Below, in pieces: positions 7,517-15,049 of a stretch of DNA of 28,149 bases (the first letter of the stretch is position 1; each line of letters opens with the position of its first letter). The position numbers and the translations under genes are program-made. The notes beneath the pieces were generated by a model. It saw only the letters and a list, made by a program, of their open reading frames with translations, did not search any database and was not told the DNA's origin. The DNA comes from DATJUC01 sp035502675. GTDB taxonomy: Bacteria > Vulcanimicrobiota > Vulcanimicrobiia > Vulcanimicrobiales > Vulcanimicrobiaceae. Where the stretch lies: assembly GCA_035502675.1 (NCBI GenBank), contig DATJUC010000220.1:1-28149 (forward strand), given 5' to 3'.

Positions 7517-8863
7517 GTGATTCTCTACGCGTCGCGGCTCCCGGCGCGCATGAGGTTCGCGGCGCTGGTTCCGTTCAAGCGCGCGCTGGCCGGCCGGTAC
7601 GGCCCGGAACGCGGTTTCGAGATCTTTCGCGACACCTTGGGCTTGCCGCCGGGCTTTCGCCTCGAGGTCCGCCGCCTGCGCGGCTTCCATGCATTCGCGC
7701 GCGAGCACGCGCTCGAAAGACTCGAGCCGTTTCCCGGCGGCGACGAGGTCCGCGTCGACGCTCCGGTAGTCGAAGGACCGAGCAATGCGCGCAGCGTGCG
7801 CGCGATCGCGCGAGCGTTCGTGGTCGCGTGCCTGGAGGGCTGCACGGTCGCGCCGCACTCGGCGGTCACGATTGCCGGCGAAGCGGCCCTCATCGATGCC
7901 GGGCGCGACGAGCTCCGGCGCTACCCCTCGGCGCTCGAATGCGACGCGTCGATTTTCGCGGTTACCGGCGACGACGTCTACGTCATCGCCGACGACCGTC
8001 CGCTGCTGCGCGTGGCCGAAGCCTACGGATCGTTTCTCGGACCGCAGTCGGCCGATCCGCATCGCTGGTTCTGGGCGTTGCTTCCCAAGTATTTCGCGGC
8101 CCTGGAGGCGGGCATGCCGCCCTCCGTTCCGGTGGTCGTGCCCGAGGGCGTCAATCCGATGCTCCTTGACGCCTTGAACGCGCTCTCGGCCGGCCGCTGC
8201 GAAATCGTCAAGACGCCGAGCTTCGCGCGATTGGGCGTGGACCGGCTTTGGGTCGCGACCGACTTCAGCTATTCGCCGCTGCTCGAAATTCGCGGCGATC
8301 GTTACGGCGGGCCCGACCGGCACGCAGTTCCGGCCGAACGCTTTGCCGCGTTTCGTGCGGCCGTCGAAGCGCACGCACGAACGCGGCCGGTGCAACCGCA
8401 TTCGGGCTGTCTGTTCGTCGAACCCGAACAGTACGGGCGCCCCGGCAACGCCTCGGCGCTGCAATCGCTGCTCCGCGCGCGCGGCACCCGCGTCGCCGAT
8501 CTGCGCCGGCTCGAATTTTGCGACGTCTTCGAGGCCGTTCGCGCGGCCCGCCGCATCGTGGTGCCCGCCGGCGCGAGAACCTACGCCGCGCTGTTCGCGC
8601 GCGGCGGCACGCAGGTCTGCGTTATCGCCGATCCGTTCGTCATGGACACGGCGCTGCGCATGTCCGTGCTGCCGGCGTACGGCGTCGAGGCCGCGTTTTT
8701 TACCGGACCGTCCAGCAAGCTGTTCCACGCACCCGGATTTCCCGATTTCGGCGGAGGTCTGGGGCACTACACCGTCGACTTGCACCGGTTCGGCGAGTTC
8801 CTCGATCGCTGGGAGAACGAGCAGGCTGAGCCGGGAGCCGCGTACAACGCATGGGCGCCATGA
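7517..8863 (+). CDS. GT61-like (DUF563) glycosyltransferase
   Basis: The protein has 448 residues from GTG 7517, six bases after thiD; an ATG at 7550 is an alternative start. The middle HRWFWALLPKYFAAL resembles the H-x-x-H-W-l-x-d-x-L-P-K signature of GT61 enzymes. The C-terminal half has the GT-B-like pattern with GCLFVEPEQYGRPGN, a LRARGTRVADLRRLEF stretch, and AARRIVVPAGARTYAALFARGGTQV, corresponding to the A-x-x-I-V-G-x-H-G-A-g-L-t-N region of that family. No signal peptide is seen, so it is likely cytoplasmic. Acceptor and donor are unknown. It sits between thiD and trpS, both unrelated in function, but about 1 kb from flagellin and the other glycan genes. Assignment to the family is from weak motif similarity. 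Confidence 0.65.
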   Translation: MILYASRLPARMRFAALVPFKRALAGRYGPERGFEIFRDTLGLPPGFRLEVRRLRGFHAFAREHALERLEPFPGGDEVRVDAPVVEGPSNARSVRAIARAFVVACLEGCTVAPHSAVTIAGEAALIDAGRDELRRYPSALECDASIFAVTGDDVYVIADDRPLLRVAEAYGSFLGPQSADPHRWFWALLPKYFAALEAGMPPSVPVVVPEGVNPMLLDALNALSAGRCEIVKTPSFARLGVDRLWVATDFSYSPLLEIRGDRYGGPDRHAVPAERFAAFRAAVEAHARTRPVQPHSGCLFVEPEQYGRPGNASALQSLLRARGTRVADLRRLEFCDVFEAVRAARRIVVPAGARTYAALFARGGTQVCVIADPFVMDTALRMSVLPAYGVEAAFFTGPSSKLFHAPGFPDFGGGLGHYTVDLHRFGEFLDRWENEQAEPGAAYNAWAP

Positions 8864-9852
8864 CGAAAAAGCCTCGCGTAATGTCGGGAATGCGACCGAC
8901 CGGAGCGCTGCACTTGGGACATCTGGTCGGGGTGCTCACGCAGTGGGCAACGTATTGCGACACTGCCGACGCGTATTTCGAAATCGCCGACATTCATGCG
9001 TATACGACCGAGTTCGACGATCCGAAGAAAATTCGCGACTCGCGCAACGACATGGTGGCGGTCTGGCTCGCGGCCGGCGTCGATCCCGGAAAATCGACGA
9101 TCTTCCTTCAATCCGGCGTCCCCGAAATCAGCGAGCTGCACGTCTTGCTCTCGATGATCACGCCGGTCGCGTGGCTGGAGCGCGTTCCGACCTACAAGGG
9201 TCAGATCGAGGCGCTCGGCTCGCAGATCGCGACCTACGGATTTCTCGGGTACCCGCTGCTCCAGCTGTGCGACGTAGCGGCCTTCCGCGGCGAGTTCGTT
9301 CCGGTCGGCAAAGACCAGCAAGCCCATCTCGAGTTCGGACGCGAGGTCGTGCGCCGCTTCAACTATCTCTACGGCGACGGGCAGGCGCTCTTGGTCGAGC
9401 CGCAGGCGACGCTGTCGGAGTTTCCGGAAGTCCCCGGCACCGACGGTCGCAAGATGAGCAAGTCCTACGACAACGCGATCTTTATCGCCGACGACGAAGA
9501 GACCACGACGAAGAAGGTGCGGTCGATGATCACCGACCCGCAGAAGATCCGTCGCGGCGATCCGGGTCGCCCGGAAGTCTGTCCGGTCTTCGCACTGTGG
9601 CGTTTCGTCAACCCGCTGCGGCTGGACGGCATCGCCGAGGGCTGCCGTTCCGGCCGGCTCGGGTGCGTGCAAGACAAGACCGAGTTCGCCGAGGAGCTCA
9701 ACGCGTATCTGCGGCCGATCCGCGAGCGCTACGCCGTCTACCGCGACGATCCCGGCTCGGTCGAGCGGATCGTCGAGGAAGGCACCGCGCGGGCGCGCGA
9801 AGTCGCGTCGGGCGTGCTCGCCGGCGTCAAAACGGCGATGCGGCTGACCTAG
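8860..9852 (+). CDS. trpS: Tryptophanyl-tRNA synthetase
   Basis: This class I aminoacyl-tRNA synthetase charges tRNA-Trp. ATG 8860 forms an ATGA overlap with the stop of the upstream glycosyltransferase and gives 330 residues, the usual bacterial length. Another in-frame ATG at 8851 would add three residues. GMRPTGALHLGHLVG (10-24) carries the HIGH motif as HLGH, and GTDGRKMSKSYDN (193-205) carries KMSKS. YPLLQLCDVAAF and VGKDQQAHLEF match the tryptophan and dimer regions. It is the last gene of the plus-strand block and converges on flagellin with 21 bases between the two stop codons. Confidence 0.97.
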   Translation: MTKKPRVMSGMRPTGALHLGHLVGVLTQWATYCDTADAYFEIADIHAYTTEFDDPKKIRDSRNDMVAVWLAAGVDPGKSTIFLQSGVPEISELHVLLSMITPVAWLERVPTYKGQIEALGSQIATYGFLGYPLLQLCDVAAFRGEFVPVGKDQQAHLEFGREVVRRFNYLYGDGQALLVEPQATLSEFPEVPGTDGRKMSKSYDNAIFIADDEETTTKKVRSMITDPQKIRRGDPGRPEVCPVFALWRFVNPLRLDGIAEGCRSGRLGCVQDKTEFAEELNAYLRPIRERYAVYRDDPGSVERIVEEGTARAREVASGVLAGVKTAMRLT

Positions 9853-9864
9853 CGGTGCCTCGCC

Positions 9865-9883
9865 CTTCCGAGATTATCGGAAG
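9865..9883. terminator. Hairpin between convergent trpS and flagellin
   Basis: CTTCCGA (9865-9871), loop GATTA, and TCGGAAG (9877-9883) form a perfect 7-bp stem spanning the flagellin stop codon, 13 bases after the trpS stop. There is no T-tract on either strand, so it is at best a weak intrinsic or a Rho-assisted terminator, or an RNA 3'-end protector. Confidence 0.45.
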
Positions 9884-11214
9884 AGCGTCAGCACCGATTG
9901 CTGGTTGGCGTTGGACTGCGCCAGCACCGAGGTTCCGACTTCCACCAAGATCTGCAGTTTCGTGAACTGCGTCGTGGCCGCACCGACGTTGAGGTCGCGG
10001 ATATTCGACTCCGCCGACTGGAGATTGACCGCTGCGGTATTGTCGTTGTCCTGGTCCAAGTTGAGCCGGACTACCACCGCGCCCAAGTTGGCTTGCTGCG
10101 TCAACAGCACTTGCAGCGCGTTGTCGATCTGACCGATCGCGTCTTCCGCCCCGATCGACGGGCTGTTCGCCGACGAGATGGCTAAGTTGATGTTCGAGAT
10201 TCGCAGCGTCTGGGTGTTGGTCGCCTGGATGCCGACCTGAATCGTGTCGCCTTCGTCGGCGCCGGACTGGAAGTTGAAGGCCGGGTTGTTCGGATTGGTC
10301 AAGGCCGCGACGTTCTGACTGACCTTGATGTACGAGGTCACGCCGACGTCGGCGGTCGTAATGGCGCCTAGGGTGATCGCGATGTTGTCGAAACCGCCGT
10401 TGGTGGCGATGCTGGAGCCGCCGATGTTCCGGTATCTGGTCGGCCCGGCGTTGGGCCCGAAGAGCGTCGTCGAAACGCAAACGTATCCGGTCGAGCTCTG
10501 GATGAACGTTTCTTGCACGGCGATGGACACGCCGGTGTTGACGACCTGCAGTTCGATCGTGCCGTCGAGGGTGTTCACGCCCCCGAGCCCCTGCGCGCCG
10601 GGGAACTGCGGGAACGTGTTGTTGGTGGTCGTGTTGAAAAACGCGCTTCCGCCCGCGCCGTAGGCGCACGCGATCAGGAATCCGTGATTGACGCCGCCGA
10701 CCTGCGGCAAACCGCCGTTCGTCGAGAGTGCGGCGTTCGAGGTGACCGTGATGAACGCGTTCTGCTCGGCTTGGAAGCCGGCGTGGCTCCCGTCCAAGAG
10801 CGCTTGCCCGTTGAAGTTGGTATTTTGGGAGATCCGATTGACTTCCAGCAGCAGCTGAGAAACCTCGGTCTGCAGATTGCTGCGGTCGCTGTTGCTGTTG
10901 ATGTCGGAAGCCGCTTCGACCGCGAGACTGCGAATGCGCTGCAAAATCTCGGTGGTCGTGGTGAGCGCCCCTAACGCCACCTGGACGGCGTTGTTGGCGT
11001 TCTGCACGTTTTGGACGGCTTGGTTGAAGCCTTGAACCTGCGTCTGGAGATTCGTCGAAATCGCGAGACCGGACGGATCGTCGGCTGCGGTATTGATACG
11101 CAACCCCGACGACAGCTGGGTAACGACGTTCTGCAGTTGGTTCTGGTTGTAGTCCAGATTGAGCTGGACGCTGTTCGCCAACAAATTATTGGCAATGCTC
11201 AAGCCGTCGGACAC
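9874..11214 (-). CDS. fliC: Flagellin
   Basis: This is the filament subunit exported by the flagellar type III system. The start is GTG 11214: GGAGG ends 8 bases upstream, so the earlier in-frame ATG (11229), part of whose G overlaps that GGAGG, is unlikely. This gives 446 residues. The N-terminal D0/D1 is intact: LSIANNLLANSVQLNL and VVTQLSSGLRINTAADDPSGLAIS (30-53). The C-terminal D1/D0 has NLQSAESNIRDLNVGAATTQFTKLQIL and ends SVLAQSNANQQSVLTLFR. The surface-exposed middle (about 150-350) is unusual, rich in Asn/Thr/Gly, with two cysteines (C183 and C246), which flagellins seldom have. Neighbouring glycosyltransferase, methyltransferase and sugar-aminotransferase genes suggest the exposed domain is glycosylated. 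A sigma-28 promoter lies upstream. Confidence 0.95.
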   Translation of the reverse strand: MSDGLSIANNLLANSVQLNLDYNQNQLQNVVTQLSSGLRINTAADDPSGLAISTNLQTQVQGFNQAVQNVQNANNAVQVALGALTTTTEILQRIRSLAVEAASDINSNSDRSNLQTEVSQLLLEVNRISQNTNFNGQALLDGSHAGFQAEQNAFITVTSNAALSTNGGLPQVGGVNHGFLIACAYGAGGSAFFNTTTNNTFPQFPGAQGLGGVNTLDGTIELQVVNTGVSIAVQETFIQSSTGYVCVSTTLFGPNAGPTRYRNIGGSSIATNGGFDNIAITLGAITTADVGVTSYIKVSQNVAALTNPNNPAFNFQSGADEGDTIQVGIQATNTQTLRISNINLAISSANSPSIGAEDAIGQIDNALQVLLTQQANLGAVVVRLNLDQDNDNTAAVNLQSAESNIRDLNVGAATTQFTKLQILVEVGTSVLAQSNANQQSVLTLFR

Positions 11215-11222
11215 GGTTTCTT

Positions 11223-11227
11223 CCTCC
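11223..11227 (-). promoter_or_regulatory. Flagellin ribosome binding site
   Basis: Minus-strand GGAGG, followed by AAGAAACC and then GTG at 11214. The 8-base spacing decides in favour of the GTG start over the ATG at 11229, part of whose G overlaps this element. It also contains GGA, the core recognised by CsrA. Confidence 0.75.
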
Positions 11228-11232
11228 ATGAT

Positions 11233-11249
11233 TGCCTGGGCAACAGGCA
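11233..11249 (-). promoter_or_regulatory. Leader hairpin just upstream of the flagellin ribosome binding site
   Basis: On the minus strand TGCCTG, loop TTGCC, CAGGCA form a perfect 6-bp stem. It lies 5 bases before the GGAGG of flagellin, within the predicted leader, and could affect ribosome access. Confidence 0.4.
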
Positions 11250-11254
11250 CCGTC

Positions 11255-11275
11255 AGGGGGAAATCCTCTCCCCCT
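11255..11275 (-). promoter_or_regulatory. Leader hairpin with AGGA in the loop, candidate CsrA site
   Basis: The minus strand reads GGGGG, loop AGAGGATTT, CCCCC, with one more A-T pair closing the stem (6 bp). The loop presents AGGA. In CsrA-controlled flagellin leaders one GGA lies in a hairpin loop and another overlaps the Shine-Dalgarno sequence; both are present here. Whether CsrA exists in this genome cannot be seen. Confidence 0.4.
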
Positions 11276-11285
11276 CTACCACCTA

Positions 11286-11312
11286 TCATCGGCACCGGCC
11301 ACGGTACTTTTA
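11286..11312 (-). promoter_or_regulatory. Sigma-28 (FliA/SigD) promoter of flagellin
   Basis: On the minus strand TAAA (11312-11309) is followed by exactly 15 bases and then GCCGATGA (11293-11286). The sigma-28 consensus is TAAA-N15-GCCGATAA, so only one base differs. Transcription would begin near 11279, giving a leader of about 65 bases with two hairpins before the GTG start. Confidence 0.85.
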
Positions 11313-11408
11313 GAGGTCGGCCCCAATCGGAAGGATAGTCCTTCTCGCCGGGTGTGCGCGCCTGGCGACAGGTTGCCAGGCACGGCACGGTCGATAGAGT
11401 GGGCAGAC

Positions 11409-13892
11409 GTGCACTTTCCCGACGAGCGCATCAGCACCATCATCCTGAACTGGAACCGGGCCGATCTGCTCGAGCGGACCTTGCGTTCGTACGCGCAGAC
11501 CGTCACGGGTGAGCACGAGGTGACGGTCGTCGACAACGCCAGCACCGACGGCACTCCGGCGGTCCTGGAGGCGGCCGGCGCCTATCTGCCCGGGCTGCGC
11601 GTCGTCCGGCTGGATCGAAATCTGGGCGGCGAAGCGATCAACCTGTGCCTCGATGCGCAAACCGGATCGCTAATCCACATCTCCGAGAACGACCAGCTCT
11701 TTCTCGCGGGCTGGGCCGACTATGCGCGCCTCGCGTTCGCGCGCTTCGAAGGATTGGGACAACTCTCGCTCCACGGCGTCGTTCCGACCGACGAGGAGGC
11801 GTGGGAGGTCAAGGAAGGCCGGCTGCGTTTTTCCCGCGGCACGATCGTCTACGAGACGTCCGGTAACGTCGGAACGTCGAGCGTCCTGCGAGCGCCGCTC
11901 TTGACCCAACGCGGGATTCGCGTGCACAACGAGGCCGCAGTCGCGGGCGGGCACTTCAAGTTGCCCGACGACGGCCGGCTCTCCAACGACGTCAAGGCGG
12001 CCGGGTTTTTCCCGGCCTGGGCGGATCGCTATTACGCGCGCAACCTCGGACACGAGCTGGACGAGTTCGAACGGCGCGGCGACTACTATCGCGAGAACTA
12101 CGCGTCCAAAGCCCATCTCGGTGCCGATCCCCAGGAACGCCTCGAAAACTGGCAGCGCCGCATCGACGACGCGCGCGCCCGGTCGCGCGTTCGCCGGCGC
12201 TCGGTGGTCTTCGGAGACCCTGCCGGAATTCAAGCCGAAAAGACCGCCGAACCGGCCGGCGGGAAATCGCCGCAGTTATGGTCGATGTTCGACGGCTTTA
12301 CCGCCGAGGTCGAAGTCTTGGACTTCGTCTACGCGCTCGTTCGTCTGCTCAAGCCGGACTGCGCGCTCGAGACCGGGACGTGGCTCGGCCGTTTGGCGAT
12401 TGCGATCGCCGCCGGCATGCGCGAGAACGGTTTCGGTCACCTCACGACGCTCGAGCTCGACGCCGACGCCGCGGCCATCGCCTCGCATAACCTCGAGCGC
12501 GAAGGACTCGGCGAGTTCGTCTCGGTGATCGTCGGAAACAGCCTGGCTTTCGAACCGGCCGAGCAGTATCGGTTCGCCCTCTTCGACTCGGAGTTATCGC
12601 TGCGGCCGCTGGAGCTGCGACGCTTTTACGATCACCTCGAGCCGCGCGCAACCGTCGTCTTCCACGACACCGCGGCGCAGCACGCCGGCTCCTCAGACGC
12701 GATCGTCGATCTCTGCACGATGGGATTGCTGCAGGGAACGTTCTTCGAAACGCCGCGGGGCCTGTTCGTCGGGCAGATCGTCAAGCCGCCGCAGCCGGCC
12801 ATCGCCACGCTTCGGCAGACGCCGCCGGATTTCGACGCACGAGCGTATCTCAGGGACAATCCCGACGTCGCCGCGGCGGGAGTCGACGCCGCCGAGCACT
12901 ATCGGATGCAAGGCTGGCGCGAAGGGCGCCTGCCGGCTCACGTCGCGCTCGGATTTCGCCGGAAGAAGACCTCGGGACCGATCGTCATGTGCTTCGGCAG
13001 CTTGGACGACGACGATATCGTCGAAGCGTTCCTCGAATACCATCTCGGCATCGGCGTCGACGCTTTCGTCGCCAACGACGTCGGCTCGACCGACGGAACG
13101 CTCGCGATTCTCGAGCGCTACGAGCGCGACGGCCGGCTTCATCTCCGGCGCTTGAGCCACCCCGAGCTGCAGCATCACGATACGCCGGAATGGACGAAGC
13201 TGCACGAAACGGCGCGCAACGCCTTCGGTGCCGCGTGGTGTCTTTACGCCGATTCGGACGAGTTTTGGGCCTTCCCCGGCGGCGACGCCCGCGCGTACCT
13301 CGAAAACGCCGAGGCCGAAATCGTCAAGTTTCCGCGCCTCAACTTCTTGCCCGAGCGGGATCCGGACAGCGGCGAGGTGCTCCCCTTCACTAAGTTCACG
13401 GCGGTCGTTCGCCGGCCGCTGTCGTTTTTCTACGACGTCCTGGGCGCCGGGGAGCCCGGCGGCGCACGCCGGCTGCTGGAAGGCTATCCGCCCGACGTCC
13501 TTCGAATTCTCGCGCCGAAGTTGGCGGCCCGCGCGGACGCCATCGAATCGGTCACCCCCGGGTTCCACGATGCGGCCGCGATCGACGACGCGGTCTCGGC
13601 GATCGTCGAAACCAACGGATACATCGGCCACTTCCAAGTACGCTCGCTGGCTCAAGCGTGGACCAAGATGCAGGCGGTGTCGCGCTTCGTCGACCATCAC
13701 CCGCCCGAAACGAGCCCGTACTCGAGCCTCCACTGGGTTCGGCTGAGCGCCTTGTTCAAGGCGGGATTGGTGGAAGCGGAGTTCGATCGGCAGTTTCTGA
13801 GCCAAGCCGAGATCGCGGCTCTGGTTCGCGACGGCGTCGTCGCGCGCGACGACACGATCTCGCGCCGGCTATCGGCGCTAACCCAAAAATGA
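11409..13892 (+). CDS. Three-domain glycan enzyme: GT2 glycosyltransferase - SAM methyltransferase - GT2-like glycosyltransferase
   Basis: From GTG 11409 it has 827 residues; a TTG near 11370 is another possible start, and no strong Shine-Dalgarno decides. Domain 1 (about 7-250) is a GT-A fold: ISTIILNWNRADLLERTLRSY and VTVVDNASTDGTPA, with HISENDQLFLAGW. Domain 2 (about 291-457) is a class I methyltransferase of the Methyltransf_24 type: CALETGTWLGRLAIAIA for the AdoMet loop, LTTLELDADAAAIA, and ATVVFHDTAA. A short FDARAYLRDNPDVAAAGV...GWREGRLP linker, common in glycan-enzyme fusions, follows at about 475-510. Domain 3 (about 520-827) has VANDVGSTDGTLAILERY and YADSDEFW, typical of the GT2_4 family. 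The gene diverges from flagellin across the shared promoter region and overlaps the DegT gene by 15 bases at the 3' end. Likely role: building or methylating a flagellin or surface glycan. Confidence 0.8.
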   Translation: MHFPDERISTIILNWNRADLLERTLRSYAQTVTGEHEVTVVDNASTDGTPAVLEAAGAYLPGLRVVRLDRNLGGEAINLCLDAQTGSLIHISENDQLFLAGWADYARLAFARFEGLGQLSLHGVVPTDEEAWEVKEGRLRFSRGTIVYETSGNVGTSSVLRAPLLTQRGIRVHNEAAVAGGHFKLPDDGRLSNDVKAAGFFPAWADRYYARNLGHELDEFERRGDYYRENYASKAHLGADPQERLENWQRRIDDARARSRVRRRSVVFGDPAGIQAEKTAEPAGGKSPQLWSMFDGFTAEVEVLDFVYALVRLLKPDCALETGTWLGRLAIAIAAGMRENGFGHLTTLELDADAAAIASHNLEREGLGEFVSVIVGNSLAFEPAEQYRFALFDSELSLRPLELRRFYDHLEPRATVVFHDTAAQHAGSSDAIVDLCTMGLLQGTFFETPRGLFVGQIVKPPQPAIATLRQTPPDFDARAYLRDNPDVAAAGVDAAEHYRMQGWREGRLPAHVALGFRRKKTSGPIVMCFGSLDDDDIVEAFLEYHLGIGVDAFVANDVGSTDGTLAILERYERDGRLHLRRLSHPELQHHDTPEWTKLHETARNAFGAAWCLYADSDEFWAFPGGDARAYLENAEAEIVKFPRLNFLPERDPDSGEVLPFTKFTAVVRRPLSFFYDVLGAGEPGGARRLLEGYPPDVLRILAPKLAARADAIESVTPGFHDAAAIDDAVSAIVETNGYIGHFQVRSLAQAWTKMQAVSRFVDHHPPETSPYSSLHWVRLSALFKAGLVEAEFDRQFLSQAEIAALVRDGVVARDDTISRRLSALTQK

Positions 13893-14990
13893 CAGCACGC
13901 CCTCGATCACGCGCGCGACGAAATCCGGTCGCATATTCGAGTGAAGCGGCAGCGTCAGCACCTCGCCGGCGACGCGATCGGTGACCGTCATGTCGCCCCG
14001 CACGTTGTGCGAGAAGTACTCGAAAGCGTGCGCCGGAATGAAATGGATGCCCGCTTCGATCTCCAGTTCCCGCAGGTGCGCGATCATCGCGTCGCGCCGG
14101 CCGTCCAATACCCGCAACGGGTAAATGAACGGCGAAACGCCGGCAAAGCCGGTCGGCGGCACCGCCAGCCCGGCCCGCTGCGAAAAGGCGCCGGAGTAGG
14201 CTCGGCACGTCTCCCGGCGCGAGGCGATGAAGGCGTCGAGCAGCGCGATTTGCGAGAGTCCGATGCTCGCGTTGACGTTGCTGAGATGGTATCTAAAGCC
14301 GGGCGAGACGACGTCGTAGTTCCAGAACCGGCCGTCGCGCGAGCGCTTGGTGCCCTCGCGGTCGATGCCGACGTAGCGCAGCCGTCGCAGAAGCCGGTCC
14401 TCTTCCTCCGACGCCGTGACGATGCAGCCGCCGTCGACCGTCGTCACGATCTTCACCGGATCGAAGCTATACACGGCCAGATCGCCGTAGCTCCCCAGCT
14501 TGCGGCCCGCCACGGTCGTGCCGAATGCGTGAGTGCAATCTTCGATGACGCGTAAACCGTAACGCCGCGCCAACTCGTAAACTCCCGCCTGATCGCACGG
14601 CATTCCCGCAAAATGCAGCGGCATAACGGCTTTGGTACGATCCGTAATCAGCGCCTCGGCCTTGGCGGCGTCGATGCCGAAGTCGTCCAAGCGAACGTCG
14701 CACATGACCGCGGTTGCGCCGGTCATGTGGATCGCTTGATGGTCGGCGACGTAGTTGAACGACGGCGTAATGACCTCGTCGCCCGGCCCGACGCCGGCCG
14801 CAACGCACGCTAAATGCAGCGCCGAGGTCCCCGTGTTGGTCGCCACCACGTGGCGCTGCGTTTCCAGCACGCCCGCGACGGCGCGTTCGAATTCGGCCGT
14901 CACCGAACCCAGGCCGAGCCAGCCGTCTTCGAAAACCGTTTCGACGCTGCGCAGCGCGCCGTCGAGACACGGGCGGAAGAGCGGAATCAT
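13878..14990 (-). CDS. DegT/DnrJ/EryC1/StrS-family sugar aminotransferase
   Basis: The protein has 370 residues from ATG 14990, the usual size. These PLP enzymes aminate nucleotide-linked keto-sugars. MIPLFRPCLDG...LGLGSVTAEFE gives the N-terminal segment; NTGTSALHLACVAAGVGPGDEVITPSFNY (52-80) binds PLP phosphate; VIEDCTHAFG has the conserved Asp151; YSFDPVKIVTTVDGG contains the Schiff-base Lys180. The C-terminal FRYHLSNVNASIGLSQI and GIHFIPAHAFEYF are also typical. It is convergent with the three-domain glycan enzyme (15-base overlap) and divergent from the methyltransferase. Its place beside flagellin suggests synthesis of an amino-sugar for a pseudaminic- or legionaminic-like or other deoxyamino glycan; the exact sugar is unknown. 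Confidence 0.9.
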   Translation of the reverse strand: MIPLFRPCLDGALRSVETVFEDGWLGLGSVTAEFERAVAGVLETQRHVVATNTGTSALHLACVAAGVGPGDEVITPSFNYVADHQAIHMTGATAVMCDVRLDDFGIDAAKAEALITDRTKAVMPLHFAGMPCDQAGVYELARRYGLRVIEDCTHAFGTTVAGRKLGSYGDLAVYSFDPVKIVTTVDGGCIVTASEEEDRLLRRLRYVGIDREGTKRSRDGRFWNYDVVSPGFRYHLSNVNASIGLSQIALLDAFIASRRETCRAYSGAFSQRAGLAVPPTGFAGVSPFIYPLRVLDGRRDAMIAHLRELEIEAGIHFIPAHAFEYFSHNVRGDMTVTDRVAGEVLTLPLHSNMRPDFVARVIEGVLSFLG

Positions 14991-15003
14991 CCCGAGCGCG
15001 CTT

Positions 15004-15020
15004 CGCTCCCGCAGGGAGCG
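15004..15020. promoter_or_regulatory. Perfect hairpin in the DegT/methyltransferase divergent gap
   Basis: CGCTCCC (15004-15010), loop GCA, GGGAGCG (15014-15020). This 7-bp GC-rich inverted repeat sits in the 59-base gap between two divergent starts. It could be an operator or a leader structure; no regulator is evident. Confidence 0.35.
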
Positions 15021-15049
15021 CTCCTCGTGCGACCGTATCGGTCCAGGCT

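Noticed and set aside
6998..8785. 595-codon minus-strand frame antisense to thiD and the GT61-like gene
   Set aside because: Composition is Arg/Gln/Ala-rich without motifs, and the plus-strand genes carry clear family signatures.
11370..11410. TTG 11370 as the start of the three-domain glycan enzyme
   Set aside because: Possible, but it adds residues without similarity to glycosyltransferase N termini. GTG 11409 begins right before the first strand of the GT2 domain.
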